Source: Streptomyces chromofuscus
GTDB lineage: Bacteria > Actinomycetota > Actinomycetes > Streptomycetales > Streptomycetaceae
Reading direction: 5' to 3'
DNA length: 64,000 nucleotides
Assembly: GCF_015160875.1 (NCBI RefSeq)
Contig: NZ_CP063374.1
Location: 930,001-994,000, forward strand
Shown here: positions 42,969 through 53,104 of the stretch, piece after piece
How the letters are laid out: each line of letters opens with the position of its first letter
Numbering within the stretch: the stretch's first letter is position 1
Made by a program: the position numbers and the translations under genes
The notes under the pieces: generated by a model
Told to the model about the DNA's origin: nothing
The model's input: only the letters and a program-made list of their open reading frames with translations
The model's database searches: none

Positions 42969-44144
42969 GTGAGCGCCTTGCTGTGGATCGCCGCCGGATC
43001 CCTCGCCGCGTGGCTGTGGCTGCTGCTCTTTCAGGGTGGCTTCTGGCGTACGGACGTGCGGCTGCCGCCCCGGACGGACCCCGCGGTCTGGCCGTCCGTC
43101 TGCGTCGTCGTCCCCGCGCGCGACGAGGCCTCGGTGCTGCCGGCCGGCCTGCCGTCGCTGTTGACGCAGGACTACCCGGGGCGGGCCGAGATCTTCCTGG
43201 TGGACGACGGCAGCACGGACGGCACCGGGCAGCTGGCGCGCGAGCTGTCGCGTCGGTACGGCGGGCTGCCGCTGACCGTGGACTCGCCCGGTGAGCCGCC
43301 CCCGGGCTGGACCGGCAAGCTGTGGGCGGTGCGACACGGCATCGGCCTCGCACGCGCGCGTGCCCCCGAGTACCTGCTGCTGACGGACGCCGACATCGCG
43401 CACGCCCCGGACAGCCTGCGGGAGCTGGTGGCCGCGGCGCGCACCGGCGGCTTCGACCTGGTCTCGCAGATGGCGCGGCTGCGTGTGGAGAGCCTGTGGG
43501 AGCGGCTCGTCGTGCCGGCCTTCGTCTACTTCTTCGCACAGCTGTATCCGTTCCGCCGGATCGGGCGGAAGGGAGCCCGGACCGCCGCCGCGGCGGGCGG
43601 TTGCGTACTGCTGCGCATGGAGGCCGTCGAGCGGGCGCGGATCCCGGACGCCGTCCGGCACGCCGTGATCGACGACGTGGCCGTCGCGCGGGCCGTGCGC
43701 GGCAGCGGCGGGCACCTCTGGCTGGGGCTCGCCGAGCGGGTGGACAGCGTGCGGCCCTATCCCCGGCTGCACGACCTGTGGCGCATGGTCTCGCGCAGCG
43801 CCTACGCCCAGCTGCGGCACGACCCGCTGCTGCTGGCCGGGACGGTCGCCGGACTGGTGGTGGTGTACCTGGTCCCGCCCGTGGCGCTCGTCGTGGGCCC
43901 GGCCCTGGGCAGTACGGCGACCGCGGTGCTGGGCGCACTGGCGTGGCTGGTGATGACGGGGACGTACCTGCCGATGCTCCGCTACTACGGGCAGCCGCCG
44001 TGGCTCGCTCCCCTGCTGCCGTTCACGGCGTTGCTGTACCTCCTCATGACGGTCGATTCCGCGGTGCAGCACTACAGGGGACGCGGTGCGGCCTGGAAGG
44101 GCCGCACGTACACCCGCCCGGACACGGTCCCCGACGAGGGGTGA
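42969..44144 (+). CDS. HpnB-like glycosyltransferase (GT2)
   Basis: A 391-residue membrane-associated family 2 glycosyltransferase. After an N-terminal TM helix it has VCVVVPARDEASVLPAGL (near 48-65), VDDGSTDGT, GWTGKLWAVRHG and LLLTDADIAHAPD (the DXD metal site), AAGGCVLLR and DDVAVARAVR, then two or three C-terminal TM helices. This order matches hopene-associated glycosyltransferase HpnB. Hopanoid genes are not beside it, so a hopanoid role is from family resemblance only. The GTG at 42969 is the likely start. Confidence 0.85.
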   Translation: MSALLWIAAGSLAAWLWLLLFQGGFWRTDVRLPPRTDPAVWPSVCVVVPARDEASVLPAGLPSLLTQDYPGRAEIFLVDDGSTDGTGQLARELSRRYGGLPLTVDSPGEPPPGWTGKLWAVRHGIGLARARAPEYLLLTDADIAHAPDSLRELVAAARTGGFDLVSQMARLRVESLWERLVVPAFVYFFAQLYPFRRIGRKGARTAAAAGGCVLLRMEAVERARIPDAVRHAVIDDVAVARAVRGSGGHLWLGLAERVDSVRPYPRLHDLWRMVSRSAYAQLRHDPLLLAGTVAGLVVVYLVPPVALVVGPALGSTATAVLGALAWLVMTGTYLPMLRYYGQPPWLAPLLPFTALLYLLMTVDSAVQHYRGRGAAWKGRTYTRPDTVPDEG

Positions 44145-44156
44145 CGCGGCCGGGAC

Positions 44157-45389
44157 TCACTTCCGGCCGGGCGTCCAGTTCATGCCCCATCCGTAGGCGC
44201 GGTCGACGGCCCGCTGCATGCTCACCCCGCGATCGGGCACCAGGTAGCGGGCCTCGCGCTGGACGACCAGGTCCGTGCCGGTGTTGGTGATGAGCGCGAG
44301 CGCGCACACCGGGGACGGGACCGTGCACTCGTCCAGGGAGAACTCGATCGGCGCGCCGAACTGCGGATGCAGGGTGACCGTCGCGTGCAGGTCGGCGAAG
44401 GACCGGGCGCCCTCGTAGATGGTGACGAAGACGAGGATGCGCCGGAAGGCGTGCTGGTGGTCGAGGTTGATGGTGAGGTTCTCGCCGCTCTCCACGGCAC
44501 CGGTGCGGTCGTCCCCGTCGAGGTGGATGTACGGCGGCTGGTGCAGCGACCCGAACGCGTTGCCAAGGGCCTGGACGACGCCCTTGCTGCCGTCGTTCAG
44601 TTCGAACAGGGCGCACAGGTCGAGGTCGAGGTCCGAGTGCAGGGCGACCGCACGGCCCCGCTTGCTGCCCCACCCGGAGAACTGTTTGCGTACCTGCCAG
44701 TTGAGGTTCACGCGCATGGCACCCGACGTTCCGCCCTGCTTGCTGAGCGAGACCGACGGGGAGGCCTTGGTGAGCGTGACCTTGGTGAGCCGCACGGGCG
44801 CGGGCGGCGGGGCCGTGGGGGCGGGCGGGGTGGTGGGCGTCGGCGGCGCACTGGGTGCCGTGTGCTGCGGCTCGTCCACCGTGATGCCGAAGTCCGTCGC
44901 CAGGCCCTCCAGGCCGCTGCTGTACCCCTGTCCGACGGCGCGGAACTTCCAGGCGCCCTGGCGCCGGTAGAACTCGCCGAGCACGTAGGCCGTTTCGACG
45001 GTCGCGCCCGTGCTCTCGAATCGCGCCACCACCGTGCCACCGGCGTCCTTGACCTCGATGTACAGCCCGGGTACCTGCGCGAACGTCCCGCCGTCCGCGG
45101 ACGCGGCGAGCACCACCGTCTCCACGGCGGGCTCCACGCGCGCGAGGTCGACCAGCACGGCGTCGGTGACCCGGCCGCCGGCGTCCCGCTTGCCCTCGTG
45201 CCGGATCGCTCCGGAGGAGTGCTGGGGCTGGTTGTAAAAAACGAAGTCCGCGTCCGATCGGACCTTTCCGCCCACCAGCAGCAGCGCCGAGGCGTCGGTG
45301 TCGGGCACCCCGGGCCCGGAGCGCCATCCCAGTTCCACCCGCAGCGCCGTCGTCGGCACCGGGACGTTCGATCCCTTAGGCATTGACAT
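44157..45389 (-). CDS. Double TerD-domain protein
   Basis: A 410-residue protein with two TerD (calcium-binding tellurite resistance/stress) domains. The first spans about 1-175 ([45 protein letters not shown]-like tail [17 protein letters not shown]). A Pro/Ala/Thr linker follows (175-205). The second spans about 206-385 ([40 protein letters not shown]). The D-rich Ca sites (GDDRTG) are clear in the second. Streptomyces Ter proteins are linked to stress and differentiation. ATG 45389 has a GGGGGCGG leader; an upstream GTG/ATG (45404) is possible. Confidence 0.87.
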   Translation of the reverse strand: MSMPKGSNVPVPTTALRVELGWRSGPGVPDTDASALLLVGGKVRSDADFVFYNQPQHSSGAIRHEGKRDAGGRVTDAVLVDLARVEPAVETVVLAASADGGTFAQVPGLYIEVKDAGGTVVARFESTGATVETAYVLGEFYRRQGAWKFRAVGQGYSSGLEGLATDFGITVDEPQHTAPSAPPTPTTPPAPTAPPPAPVRLTKVTLTKASPSVSLSKQGGTSGAMRVNLNWQVRKQFSGWGSKRGRAVALHSDLDLDLCALFELNDGSKGVVQALGNAFGSLHQPPYIHLDGDDRTGAVESGENLTINLDHQHAFRRILVFVTIYEGARSFADLHATVTLHPQFGAPIEFSLDECTVPSPVCALALITNTGTDLVVQREARYLVPDRGVSMQRAVDRAYGWGMNWTPGRK

Positions 45390-45683
45390 GTCCGCCCCCA
45401 TCACCTGATCACCACGCCAGGTCGAGCCCCGGCAGCCATCGGGTCATCTCTCCGCTCCAAACTTATGACCCAGGGCGTCGAAGGCCCATCAGGAGCGCGA
45501 AAAGACAAGTGGCCAACCGCCGGTAACCCCCCGGGAACTGAGCCTTTACACGATCCGAGCGCCACTCGGTGCCCTTTTTTCCCAAGTTCGCTCGCATTGG
45601 GGATCCCACGTCACCGCGGACACGGAAAACAACCCTCTTATCGGTCTCCCCAACCAGCACATCGTGGGCTTAACTTATGTGCC

Positions 45684-46121
45684 ATGACCTCCCCCCGCTC
45701 CACCTATGGCGGCGGCTACTACTCCGCCTCCTTCCCGGACACCCCGATCTATGACTCGCTCGTGGCCGAGCGGGGCACCCCGCAGATCGCCCCGATCCGG
45801 GTCCCCGCCGCGTACGACACGCCGGGCAGCCACCTGCCCGCCCTCCCGTCCGCGCTGCCCGCCCTCCCGGCGGCCCCCTCCCAGCCCGCCTACGGCTACC
45901 CCCAGGCGCCGCAGCCCGCACCGCTGCAGCAGGCGCCGACCGCGTACATCCCGCAGCAGGCCGCCGCGCCGCGCGGTTACCCCGGCCCGCAGCAGCCCCA
46001 GCAGCCGCGTCCCGCGGCGCCCGGCCCCACGGGTTACGAGGCAATGCGCCCGGCCGCTCCCCGGCCTGCCCCGGCGCCGTACCAGGACCCGTACAACAAC
46101 CAGCAGTACCGCGGTTACTGA
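45684..46121 (+). CDS. Pro/Gln/Ala-rich low-complexity protein
   Basis: A 145-residue protein that starts with a conserved-looking head (MTSPRSTYGGGYYSASFPDTPIYDSLVAERGTPQIAPIRVP) and continues as a Pro-, Gln- and Ala-rich tail ending YQDPYNNQQYRGY. The head is familiar from short Streptomyces hypothetical proteins (DUF6643-like, from memory). No membrane segment or motif. Most likely intrinsically disordered. The gene is divergent from the double-TerD gene, across a 294-base gap that holds both promoters but no other gene. Confidence 0.72.
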   Translation: MTSPRSTYGGGYYSASFPDTPIYDSLVAERGTPQIAPIRVPAAYDTPGSHLPALPSALPALPAAPSQPAYGYPQAPQPAPLQQAPTAYIPQQAAAPRGYPGPQQPQQPRPAAPGPTGYEAMRPAAPRPAPAPYQDPYNNQQYRGY

Positions 46122-46162
46122 TCGCTCCGCCGGTTGTCGGTGCCGCCTGGCACGATGGCCTC

Positions 46163-46984
46163 ATGGGGAGCGCGGAGCTGCAGTCGATTCATGTTCATCC
46201 GGTCAAGGCGTTGCGGGGCCTGGAGTCCCGTGAGGCCGTCGTGGAGCCCTGGGGGCTGGCCGGAGACAGACGCTGGGTGCTGATCGACGACGGGGGAAAG
46301 GTCGTCACGCAACGCCAGCGACCGCGCCTCGCGCTGGCCGCCGCCGAGCTCGTGCCCGGCGGCGTCCGGCTGTCCGCGCCCGGCCTCGACCCGCTGACCG
46401 TGTCCGTCCCGGAGCCGGCCGAGACGGTGGTGCTCGACATCTTCGGGGACAAGGTGCAGGGGGTCCTCGCCGACGACGTCGCGCACGCGTGGTGCAGCGC
46501 GTACGTCGGGGAAGACACCCGTCTGGTCCACATGGACGACCCGGCGACCCGCCGTCCGGTCGACCCGGAGTACGCCCTGCCCGGCGAGACGGTCACGTTC
46601 GCCGACGGCTACCCCCTGCTGCTCACCTCGGTCGCCTCGCTGGACGCCCTGAACGCGCTGATAGCCGAGGACGGTCTGGCCGAGGAGGGCCCGCTGCCGA
46701 TGAACCGCTTCCGGCCGAACGTGGTCGTCGCGGGCACCGCGCCCTGGGCCGAGGACGACTGGCGGCGCATCGCGATCGGCGAGGTCGAGTTCCGCGTCGC
46801 CAAGGCGTGCGGCCGGTGCGTGGTCACGACGACCGACCAGGGCACCGCCGAGCGCGGCCGGGAGCCCCTGCGCACCCTCGGGCGGCACCGACGGATCGGC
46901 GGCAGCCTGGTCTTCGGGCAGAACCTCGTGCCCCGGTCCCCGGGCACCATCCGGGTCGGTGACCCGGTCCGTGTCCTCGCCTGA
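46163..46984 (+). CDS. MOSC-domain protein (molybdenum-cofactor binding)
   Basis: A 273-residue protein with an N-terminal MOSC beta-barrel (IHVHPVKALRGLE, GLAGDRRWVLIDDGGKVVTQRQRPRL) and the MOSC domain proper ending in KACGRCVVTTTDQ with Cys216 and Cys219, then GSLVFGQNLVP. This is the architecture of mitochondrial amidoxime reducing component/YcbX-type proteins that bind Moco through a Cys and reduce N-hydroxylated compounds. Start ATG 46163 lacks a strong ribosome site. A single gene, 42 bases downstream of the Pro/Gln-rich protein. Confidence 0.9.
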   Translation: MGSAELQSIHVHPVKALRGLESREAVVEPWGLAGDRRWVLIDDGGKVVTQRQRPRLALAAAELVPGGVRLSAPGLDPLTVSVPEPAETVVLDIFGDKVQGVLADDVAHAWCSAYVGEDTRLVHMDDPATRRPVDPEYALPGETVTFADGYPLLLTSVASLDALNALIAEDGLAEEGPLPMNRFRPNVVVAGTAPWAEDDWRRIAIGEVEFRVAKACGRCVVTTTDQGTAERGREPLRTLGRHRRIGGSLVFGQNLVPRSPGTIRVGDPVRVLA

Positions 46985-47161
46985 GCGCTGTCGCCGGGAA
47001 GTGCGAGGGCGCGGGAACCCGCGGGTGCGACCCGGGCGTTGGGTTTTCGTGAGACGTTCATGAAAGCCCCGGGCCACAGGTGATGTCGCTCTCTCTTTCA
47101 CCCGGATCGCGTGTGAACGGCTCCGCCGGGGGTTGTCATGGAGCGGGAAGGGGGTGCGGAG

Positions 47162-47764
47162 ATGCGCGCTGTTCGCGGCCTGTGGCGCTGGCGGCACAAT
47201 CCGCTGCGCCGCACGACCGATCTCGTGGAGGGCTGGGTTTCGCTGGCCGCCCTGCTGCTGATACTGCTCGTCGCGCCGGTCATCGGCTCCCTCACGGGCT
47301 CCGCCGCCCAGGACAGCCTTCAGCGGTCCGTCCGTGAGCAGCGCGAGTCCCGGCACCCGGTCACAGCCACCGTCGTCCGGGAGCTGGAGCCTGCCACGGT
47401 CGCCGCCGACCCCGAGGCGGCGCTGCGGGACAGCGGCACGCGCGTGCTCGCCCACTGGACCGCGCCGGACGGCACCGGGCAGAACGGCCCGGTCGTCACC
47501 CACCTCAAGTCCCCCGAACCAGGGGACCGGTTCGCGCTGTGGACCGACGCGCAGGGGCGCACCGTGGTCCGCCCGCTGGACCCCGCCACGGCGACGACGC
47601 ACGCCGTGCTCGCCGGGCTCGGCGCGACGCTGCTGACCGCCTGCCTGGTCGAGGGCGGCAGACGGTTGATCGTCCGGCGCATGGTCCTTCGCCGGTACGC
47701 GCGTTGGGACCAGGCCTGGGACCGGGCGGGCCCGGACTGGGGCAGGACCGGCACGGGCAGCTGA
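47162..47764 (+). CDS. Rv1733c-like two-TM membrane protein
   Basis: A 200-residue membrane protein. It has a short basic head (RGLWRWRHNPLRRTTDLVEGW), TM1 (SLAALLLILLVAPVIGSLTG), an extracytoplasmic beta-rich domain of about 100 residues (residues 45-145), TM2 (AVLAGLGATLLTACLVE) and a basic tail. This matches the Rv1733c group of Streptomyces and mycobacteria, whose function is unknown. ATG 47162 has GGGGGTGCGGAG upstream; an ATG at 47138 would add eight residues. Confidence 0.8.
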   Translation: MRAVRGLWRWRHNPLRRTTDLVEGWVSLAALLLILLVAPVIGSLTGSAAQDSLQRSVREQRESRHPVTATVVRELEPATVAADPEAALRDSGTRVLAHWTAPDGTGQNGPVVTHLKSPEPGDRFALWTDAQGRTVVRPLDPATATTHAVLAGLGATLLTACLVEGGRRLIVRRMVLRRYARWDQAWDRAGPDWGRTGTGS

Positions 47765-47996
47765 CAGCCTTCCGGCTCCGGTCAACCCGGCGTCCGCGCG
47801 CACGCTACGGTGGACCGGCCGAAGCGAACTTCGGCATCGACCTGCGCGCGAGCGAGCTTCAGGGGCGCGCCGGTGTCGAGCGCGCGAGCGCGCGAGAGCC
47901 CCTCGGGGCGGGCGCGTTCGCGGGTCCCGGCGCCGGCTGTGGGGCCACGAGGCGAACGAGCCATCCGTACGACCGAGGTGGGGGCACAGCAACGCC

Positions 47997-50438
47997 ATGG
48001 CACAGGGCACGGTCCAGGTGACGCACGCCGGTACATCGCGGTGGCGGCGCCGCACGGGTGAGTACGCATCGCTCGCCGCCGCCCTGGAGGCCGCGGCCGA
48101 CGGTGACGTGCTCACCATCGCCCCGGGGACCTACCGGGAGAACCTCGTCGTCCAGCGGGCGGTGACGCTGCGCGGGCCCGAGGGCTCCCCCGGCTCCGTG
48201 CGGATCGCGCCCGTCGACGGGGTGCCGCTCACCGTGCGTGCCTCGGCGGTGGTCCAGGACCTGCACGTGGAGGGCCAGGACGCGGCGGCGCCCGCGCTGC
48301 TGGTGGAGGAGGGCACGCCGGAGCTGACCGACGTGCGGGTCGTCACGCGGTCCGCCACCGGGATCGAGGTGCGCGGCAGCGCGCGGCCGACCGTGCGGCG
48401 GTGCACCGTCGACAACCCGGCGGGCATCGGGATCGCGGTGGTCGACGGCGGGGCCGGGGTGTTCGAGGACTGCGAGGTGGTCGCGGCCGGACAGGCCGGC
48501 GTGGCCGTGCGCGGCGGCGGGCATCCGCGTCTGGAGCGCTGCCGGGTGCACCACGCCTCGGGTTCGGGCCTCACCGCGACCGGTGAGAACTCGGCGCTGG
48601 AGGCCGTGGGTTGCGAGGTGTACGAGGTGCGCGGCAGCGGTGTGCAGATCACCGGCCGGGCCACCGCCCACCTCACCGACTGCGACGTCCACCGCACCAC
48701 GGCCGACGGCGTCACCCTCGACACGGACGCCGTGCTCACCCTCGCCGACTGCCGTATCCACGACATCCCCGAGAACGCGGTCGACCTGCGCTCCCGCTCG
48801 GTCCTGACCCTGACCCGCACCAGCGTGCGCCAGTTCGGGCGCAACGGCCTGTCGGTGTGGGACCCGGGCACGCGCGTGGACGCCAACCAGTGCGAGATCT
48901 TCGACAGCACCGGCGACTACCCGGCTGTGTGGGTCAGCGACGGCGCCACGGCGGTGCTGGACTCCTGCCGGGTGCACGACGTGCCCGACGCGCTGTTCGT
49001 CCTCGACCGCGGCTCGCGCGCGGACGTCGTCGACAGCGACCTGTCCCAGGTGCGCAACACGGCCGTGTCGGTGAGCGACGGGGCGACCGCGCAGCTCGAC
49101 GACTGCCGGATCCGGGACGCCGCGACGGGCGCGTGGTTCCGCGACCACGGCAGCGGCGGCACCCTCAGCAACTGCACGCTGGACGGCACCCAGACCGGCG
49201 TGATCGTCACCAAGGGCGCCGACCCCACCATCGAGCGGTGCACCGTCGACTCCCCCGCCGAGGCCGGCTTCTACGTCTCGGCGGGCGGCCGCGGCAGCTT
49301 CCTCGACTGCCGGGTGCGGGGCAGCGGCGGATACGGTTTCCACGTGCTCGACGGCTGCCGCACGACGCTCAGGAAGTGCCGTACGGAGCGCTGTGCGCGC
49401 GGCGGTTACGAGTTCGCGGACGGCGGTCCGGACGCCGGGTCGGGCACCGGCCCGGTCGTCGAGGACTGCACCAGCGACGAGAGTGCGGGGCTGCGCACGC
49501 CCACGGCCCCTTCCGAGCCCGCCGTGCAGACGGCGGGTCAGTCGCCGGGCCTGCTGGGGGCGATCCCCGGGCAGCGCAGCACCGAGCAGGAGCCGCTCGT
49601 CGCCGCCGCACAGCCGCAGACACCGGTGCGGACCTCCAAGGCCGTCCTCGGCGAACTGGACGCCCTGGTGGGCCTGGAGAGCGTCAAACGCGAGGTGCGG
49701 GCCCTCACCGACATGATCGAGGTGGGCCGGCGTCGGCAGCAGGCGGGGCTGAAGGCCGCGTCGGTCAAGCGGCACTTGGTCTTCACGGGCTCCCCCGGCA
49801 CCGGCAAGACCACGGTCGCGCGGCTGTACGGCGAGATCCTCGCCTCGCTCGGGGTGCTGGACAAGGGCCACCTGGTCGAGGTGTCCCGGGTCGACCTGGT
49901 CGGCGAGCACATCGGCTCCACCGCCATCCGCACCCAGGAGGCCTTCGAACGGGCGCGCGGCGGCGTGCTGTTCATCGACGAGGCGTACGCGCTGTCCCCG
50001 GAGGACGCGGGCCGGGACTTCGGCAAGGAGGCCATCGACACGCTCGTGAAGCTGATGGAGGACCACCGGGACGCGGTCGTGGTGATCGTCGCGGGCTACA
50101 CGGCCGAGATGGAGCGCTTCCTGTCCGTCAACCCCGGGGTCGCCTCCCGCTTCTCACGCACCATCACCTTCAGCGACTACGGCCCCGAGGAGCTGCTGCG
50201 GATCGTGGAGCAGCAGGCGGAGGAGCACGAGTACCGGCTGGCGCCGGGTGCCCCGGAGGCCCTGCTGAAGTACTTCACGGCGCTCCCGAAGGGGCCCGCG
50301 TTCGGCAACGGCCGTACCGCGCGCCAGACGTTCGAGGCGATGGTGGAGCGTCACGCGAGCCGGGTCGCCCAGCTCGACGAGCCGAGCACGGACGACCTGA
50401 CCCTGCTGTATGCGGAGGATCTGCCGGACCTCGCGTGA
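47997..50438 (+). CDS. Right-handed beta-helix / AAA+ ATPase (CbxX-like) fusion
   Basis: An 813-residue two-part protein. Residues about 30-490 form a parallel beta-helix of many repeats (PREDICTED turns such as CRVHHASGSGL, CEVYEVRGSGVQI, CDVHRTTADGVTL, CRIHDIPENAV), as in pectate-lyase-like folds. Residues about 545-813 form a CbxX/EccA-type AAA+ ATPase: GLESVKREVRALTDMI, Walker A GSPGTGKTT around 597-605, Walker B VLFIDEAYAL near 657-666, and a sensor region SRFSRTITFSDYGPEEL. Such ATPases remodel partner proteins, some linked to type VII secretion. The start is an ATG without a strong ribosome site. No secretion genes lie nearby. Confidence 0.87.
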   Translation: MAQGTVQVTHAGTSRWRRRTGEYASLAAALEAAADGDVLTIAPGTYRENLVVQRAVTLRGPEGSPGSVRIAPVDGVPLTVRASAVVQDLHVEGQDAAAPALLVEEGTPELTDVRVVTRSATGIEVRGSARPTVRRCTVDNPAGIGIAVVDGGAGVFEDCEVVAAGQAGVAVRGGGHPRLERCRVHHASGSGLTATGENSALEAVGCEVYEVRGSGVQITGRATAHLTDCDVHRTTADGVTLDTDAVLTLADCRIHDIPENAVDLRSRSVLTLTRTSVRQFGRNGLSVWDPGTRVDANQCEIFDSTGDYPAVWVSDGATAVLDSCRVHDVPDALFVLDRGSRADVVDSDLSQVRNTAVSVSDGATAQLDDCRIRDAATGAWFRDHGSGGTLSNCTLDGTQTGVIVTKGADPTIERCTVDSPAEAGFYVSAGGRGSFLDCRVRGSGGYGFHVLDGCRTTLRKCRTERCARGGYEFADGGPDAGSGTGPVVEDCTSDESAGLRTPTAPSEPAVQTAGQSPGLLGAIPGQRSTEQEPLVAAAQPQTPVRTSKAVLGELDALVGLESVKREVRALTDMIEVGRRRQQAGLKAASVKRHLVFTGSPGTGKTTVARLYGEILASLGVLDKGHLVEVSRVDLVGEHIGSTAIRTQEAFERARGGVLFIDEAYALSPEDAGRDFGKEAIDTLVKLMEDHRDAVVVIVAGYTAEMERFLSVNPGVASRFSRTITFSDYGPEELLRIVEQQAEEHEYRLAPGAPEALLKYFTALPKGPAFGNGRTARQTFEAMVERHASRVAQLDEPSTDDLTLLYAEDLPDLA

Positions 50439-50469
50439 GCGCGAACCCCGCGGGGGTGGCCGCCGTTCG

Positions 50470-52803
50470 TCAGAGCGAGCCGCCCGGGCGCTGGCCCGGC
50501 AGACCGGGGCGGAGCCGGTCGAGCAGTCGGCCGCGTTCCCGGTCGAAGGCCGGGTCGGCCTGGTAGTCGGAGTGGCCGAGGATCGGCGCCGGCAGCGGGT
50601 GGAGATCGCTACGGGCATGGGCCAGCGGGTCCCTCATCGGCTCGCAGTCGACCTGCGGGCCGTCGCCGGCGGGCACCTGCACGGGGCCGCCGATCGGATC
50701 GGTGACGCGGTACAGGTTGCGCCAGCAGTCGACCTCGTCGTGCAGGGCGGCGAGGGCGGCCGGACCGAAGTGGGCCGGGAACCAGCGGCCGTACAGGCGC
50801 TCCAGCGGTGAGCCGTACGTCAGCAGCGCGACCCGCTTGCGCACGGCCGGGGTCAGCTGCCAGGCCGCCGCGGCGGCGAGCACGCTGCCCTGGGAGTGGC
50901 CGGAGATCACCAGACGGCCGCCCGTGGAGCGGGTCCAGGTGGTGATGCGCCAGGTCAGGTCGGGCACCGCGCGCTCGGCGTAGCAGGGCGGTGAGAAGGG
51001 GTGGGCGGCGCGCGGCCAGAAGGTGCCGACGTCCCACAGGACGCCGACGGTGCGCCGGGCCGACATGTCCTTGTAGGCGCGCCGGCCCAGGGTGACGAAC
51101 AGGATGAAGCCGAAGCCGATCAGCCAGGAGCCGAGTGCCTGGGCGGTGTCCGCGGCGCCGTGGACGAACGGGTGGGTGGTGCGGGCGGCGTCGCTCGGGG
51201 TCCGGCCCGTCGTCATCGCGCCCACCAGCGCCGCGGTGCCCAGGACCAGGGAGACGGCGGAGAGGGCGGCGACGAAGAGGGGGCCGCGGTCGGTGAGCGT
51301 GGCCATCGCGCGCGTGCGGGCGATACGGCGGGTGCGGTCCGGGTCGTCGGCCTCCCCCGCGTAGTCCTGTTCCACGACGGCACGCTCGGCGCGGGCCAGC
51401 CGCAGGGTGCGCCACGCCTGCCAGGCGGCGAACAGCAGCAGGACCACGAGCAGCGGCGGGATGACGGACGCCTGCCAGGTCAGCACGACCGGCGCCCCGG
51501 GGATGGACGCCCGGGTGCCGTCCAGCCAGTCGGCGACCCGCTGGGACACGCCTCCGGACATCACGCCGCCCAGTGCGCAGGCCAGCAACGCGACGGCCGG
51601 CCCGGCCAGGCCCCGCATCGCGGTGCGCGGATCGGGATCGCTGCGGTACAGCAGGTGGGCGACGACCGCGAGGACGATCACCAGCAGGCCCTGGGCCAGG
51701 GTGATGCCGCCGAAGGCCGCGTCGCCCGGCAGCCGGCCGTCCGAGGCCCACCCCGGGCGCTCCCAGCAGGCGTGGACCAGGGTGAGGACGAGCAGGACGA
51801 GGGCGCCGAGCGGCAGGTGCCGCACGAGGGTGGCGTCGAGCTTCCGGTCGAGGTGCCTTTCGCTGCGGCCGCGCCGGCAGATGACCGCCACGACCGCGGC
51901 CGCGCCCAGCACCAGCGCCACCTCCAGCAGCCGTCCCAGGGTCTGAAGCGCGGCCGGGCCGCCCGTCCCACGGTCGTACCGGGCGGTGGCCCGGACGACG
52001 GCGGCGGCCACCGTCAGCAGGCCCGCGGCGGTGTGGGCGCCGCGCAGCCGGGCGACGAGGCGCCGGCCGTACCAGAAGCCGGGGCGGCCCAGCGCGCTGC
52101 GAGCGGTGTCCTCGCCGGGTTCGCGGACCAGCGGCTGCTCGGACTCGTACGCGCTCCAGGTGCGCCGCGACAGGTACCAGAGCAGGCCGACCAGGACCGT
52201 GGGCACCAGGGACGCCAGGGCCAGGCGGCGGCCCGGCGGGCTCCACCAGCCGTCGCCCGAGGCGGTGGGTGACAGAAAACCCAGCCAGGTGTGCCGCTCG
52301 GCGCACGCGCGCGTGCCCGCGCACTGCCATGCCGTGAGGTCAAGGGCGACCTCGCAGGCCGCCGCGACCAGCAGCACGGTCAGGCTGAGGCCGACGAGCC
52401 GCACCAGCAGCCCGTAGAGCCGGACGGTGCGCGCACGGTCGTGGGCCGAGGGGCGCATCCAGTGGGCGAGGTTGGCCACCATGAACGGCAGGAGCAGCAG
52501 CCACAGGGCTCGAGCGCCGTTCCCGGAGGTGAGGTTGCACCAGACGTACGCCTCGGGCACCGGGCGGCCGTCGGTGGCGGGGCCGGTGGGACGGTTCTCC
52601 GCCTCCACGTCGTCGGCGCGGCGGAAGACGGCCGCCGTGTCGTCCCCGGAGACCCGCACCGTGCGCGGGTCGTCCAGCATGTGCTCGGGCGTGGCACCGC
52701 CCACGCCGTGGACCAGCAGTTCCAGGGTCGCCCCGGTTCCCGCCGGCCGGGGTGGGGGGCATTCCGCCCCGTCGTTCACGCCACGTTCCTGCGCGCTTTC
52801 CAC
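50470..52803 (-). CDS. Large multi-pass membrane alpha/beta hydrolase
   Basis: About 777 residues. An N-terminal LLVHGVGGATPEHML lies near residue 25, followed by about eight to nine TM helices across residues 90-590. The C-terminal cytoplasmic hydrolase part has the nucleophile elbow VISGHSQGSVLAA (about 640-652) and PILGHSDY near the end. This lipase-like-plus-membrane architecture is found in Streptomyces as an uncharacterised protein. The start is uncertain: GTG 52803 has GGGGGAAG upstream, while GTG 52779 has AGGA. It is convergent with the AAA fusion gene, separated by 31 bases. Confidence 0.75.
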   Translation of the reverse strand: MESAQERGVNDGAECPPPRPAGTGATLELLVHGVGGATPEHMLDDPRTVRVSGDDTAAVFRRADDVEAENRPTGPATDGRPVPEAYVWCNLTSGNGARALWLLLLPFMVANLAHWMRPSAHDRARTVRLYGLLVRLVGLSLTVLLVAAACEVALDLTAWQCAGTRACAERHTWLGFLSPTASGDGWWSPPGRRLALASLVPTVLVGLLWYLSRRTWSAYESEQPLVREPGEDTARSALGRPGFWYGRRLVARLRGAHTAAGLLTVAAAVVRATARYDRGTGGPAALQTLGRLLEVALVLGAAAVVAVICRRGRSERHLDRKLDATLVRHLPLGALVLLVLTLVHACWERPGWASDGRLPGDAAFGGITLAQGLLVIVLAVVAHLLYRSDPDPRTAMRGLAGPAVALLACALGGVMSGGVSQRVADWLDGTRASIPGAPVVLTWQASVIPPLLVVLLLFAAWQAWRTLRLARAERAVVEQDYAGEADDPDRTRRIARTRAMATLTDRGPLFVAALSAVSLVLGTAALVGAMTTGRTPSDAARTTHPFVHGAADTAQALGSWLIGFGFILFVTLGRRAYKDMSARRTVGVLWDVGTFWPRAAHPFSPPCYAERAVPDLTWRITTWTRSTGGRLVISGHSQGSVLAAAAAWQLTPAVRKRVALLTYGSPLERLYGRWFPAHFGPAALAALHDEVDCWRNLYRVTDPIGGPVQVPAGDGPQVDCEPMRDPLAHARSDLHPLPAPILGHSDYQADPAFDRERGRLLDRLRPGLPGQRPGGSL

Positions 52804-53104
52804 TGTTCGCACTTCCCCCGTGTCTTCCGCACTGTCCCTGGACGCGCTGTCAGCATGTCCATGCGGGACCAGGATCGCCGCTGGAAGGACGCCGCACACC
52901 CCCCGACACGGAATCTCCCCGATCCGTGTGAGGAACGAGCAACGGATGAGACGAAAGTGACATGTGCGCGTCGCGCAGCCGGTGGCGCGACGCGGGTCGA
53001 GCCGTGCGAATATGGGACGCCCATGCACCGGGCGCGGGAGAATGTCCTAGTCGGAGCAGGTGCGAGGGCGTGGGGGACGGCTTGAGGAAAGGACCGGAGC
53101 GTAC

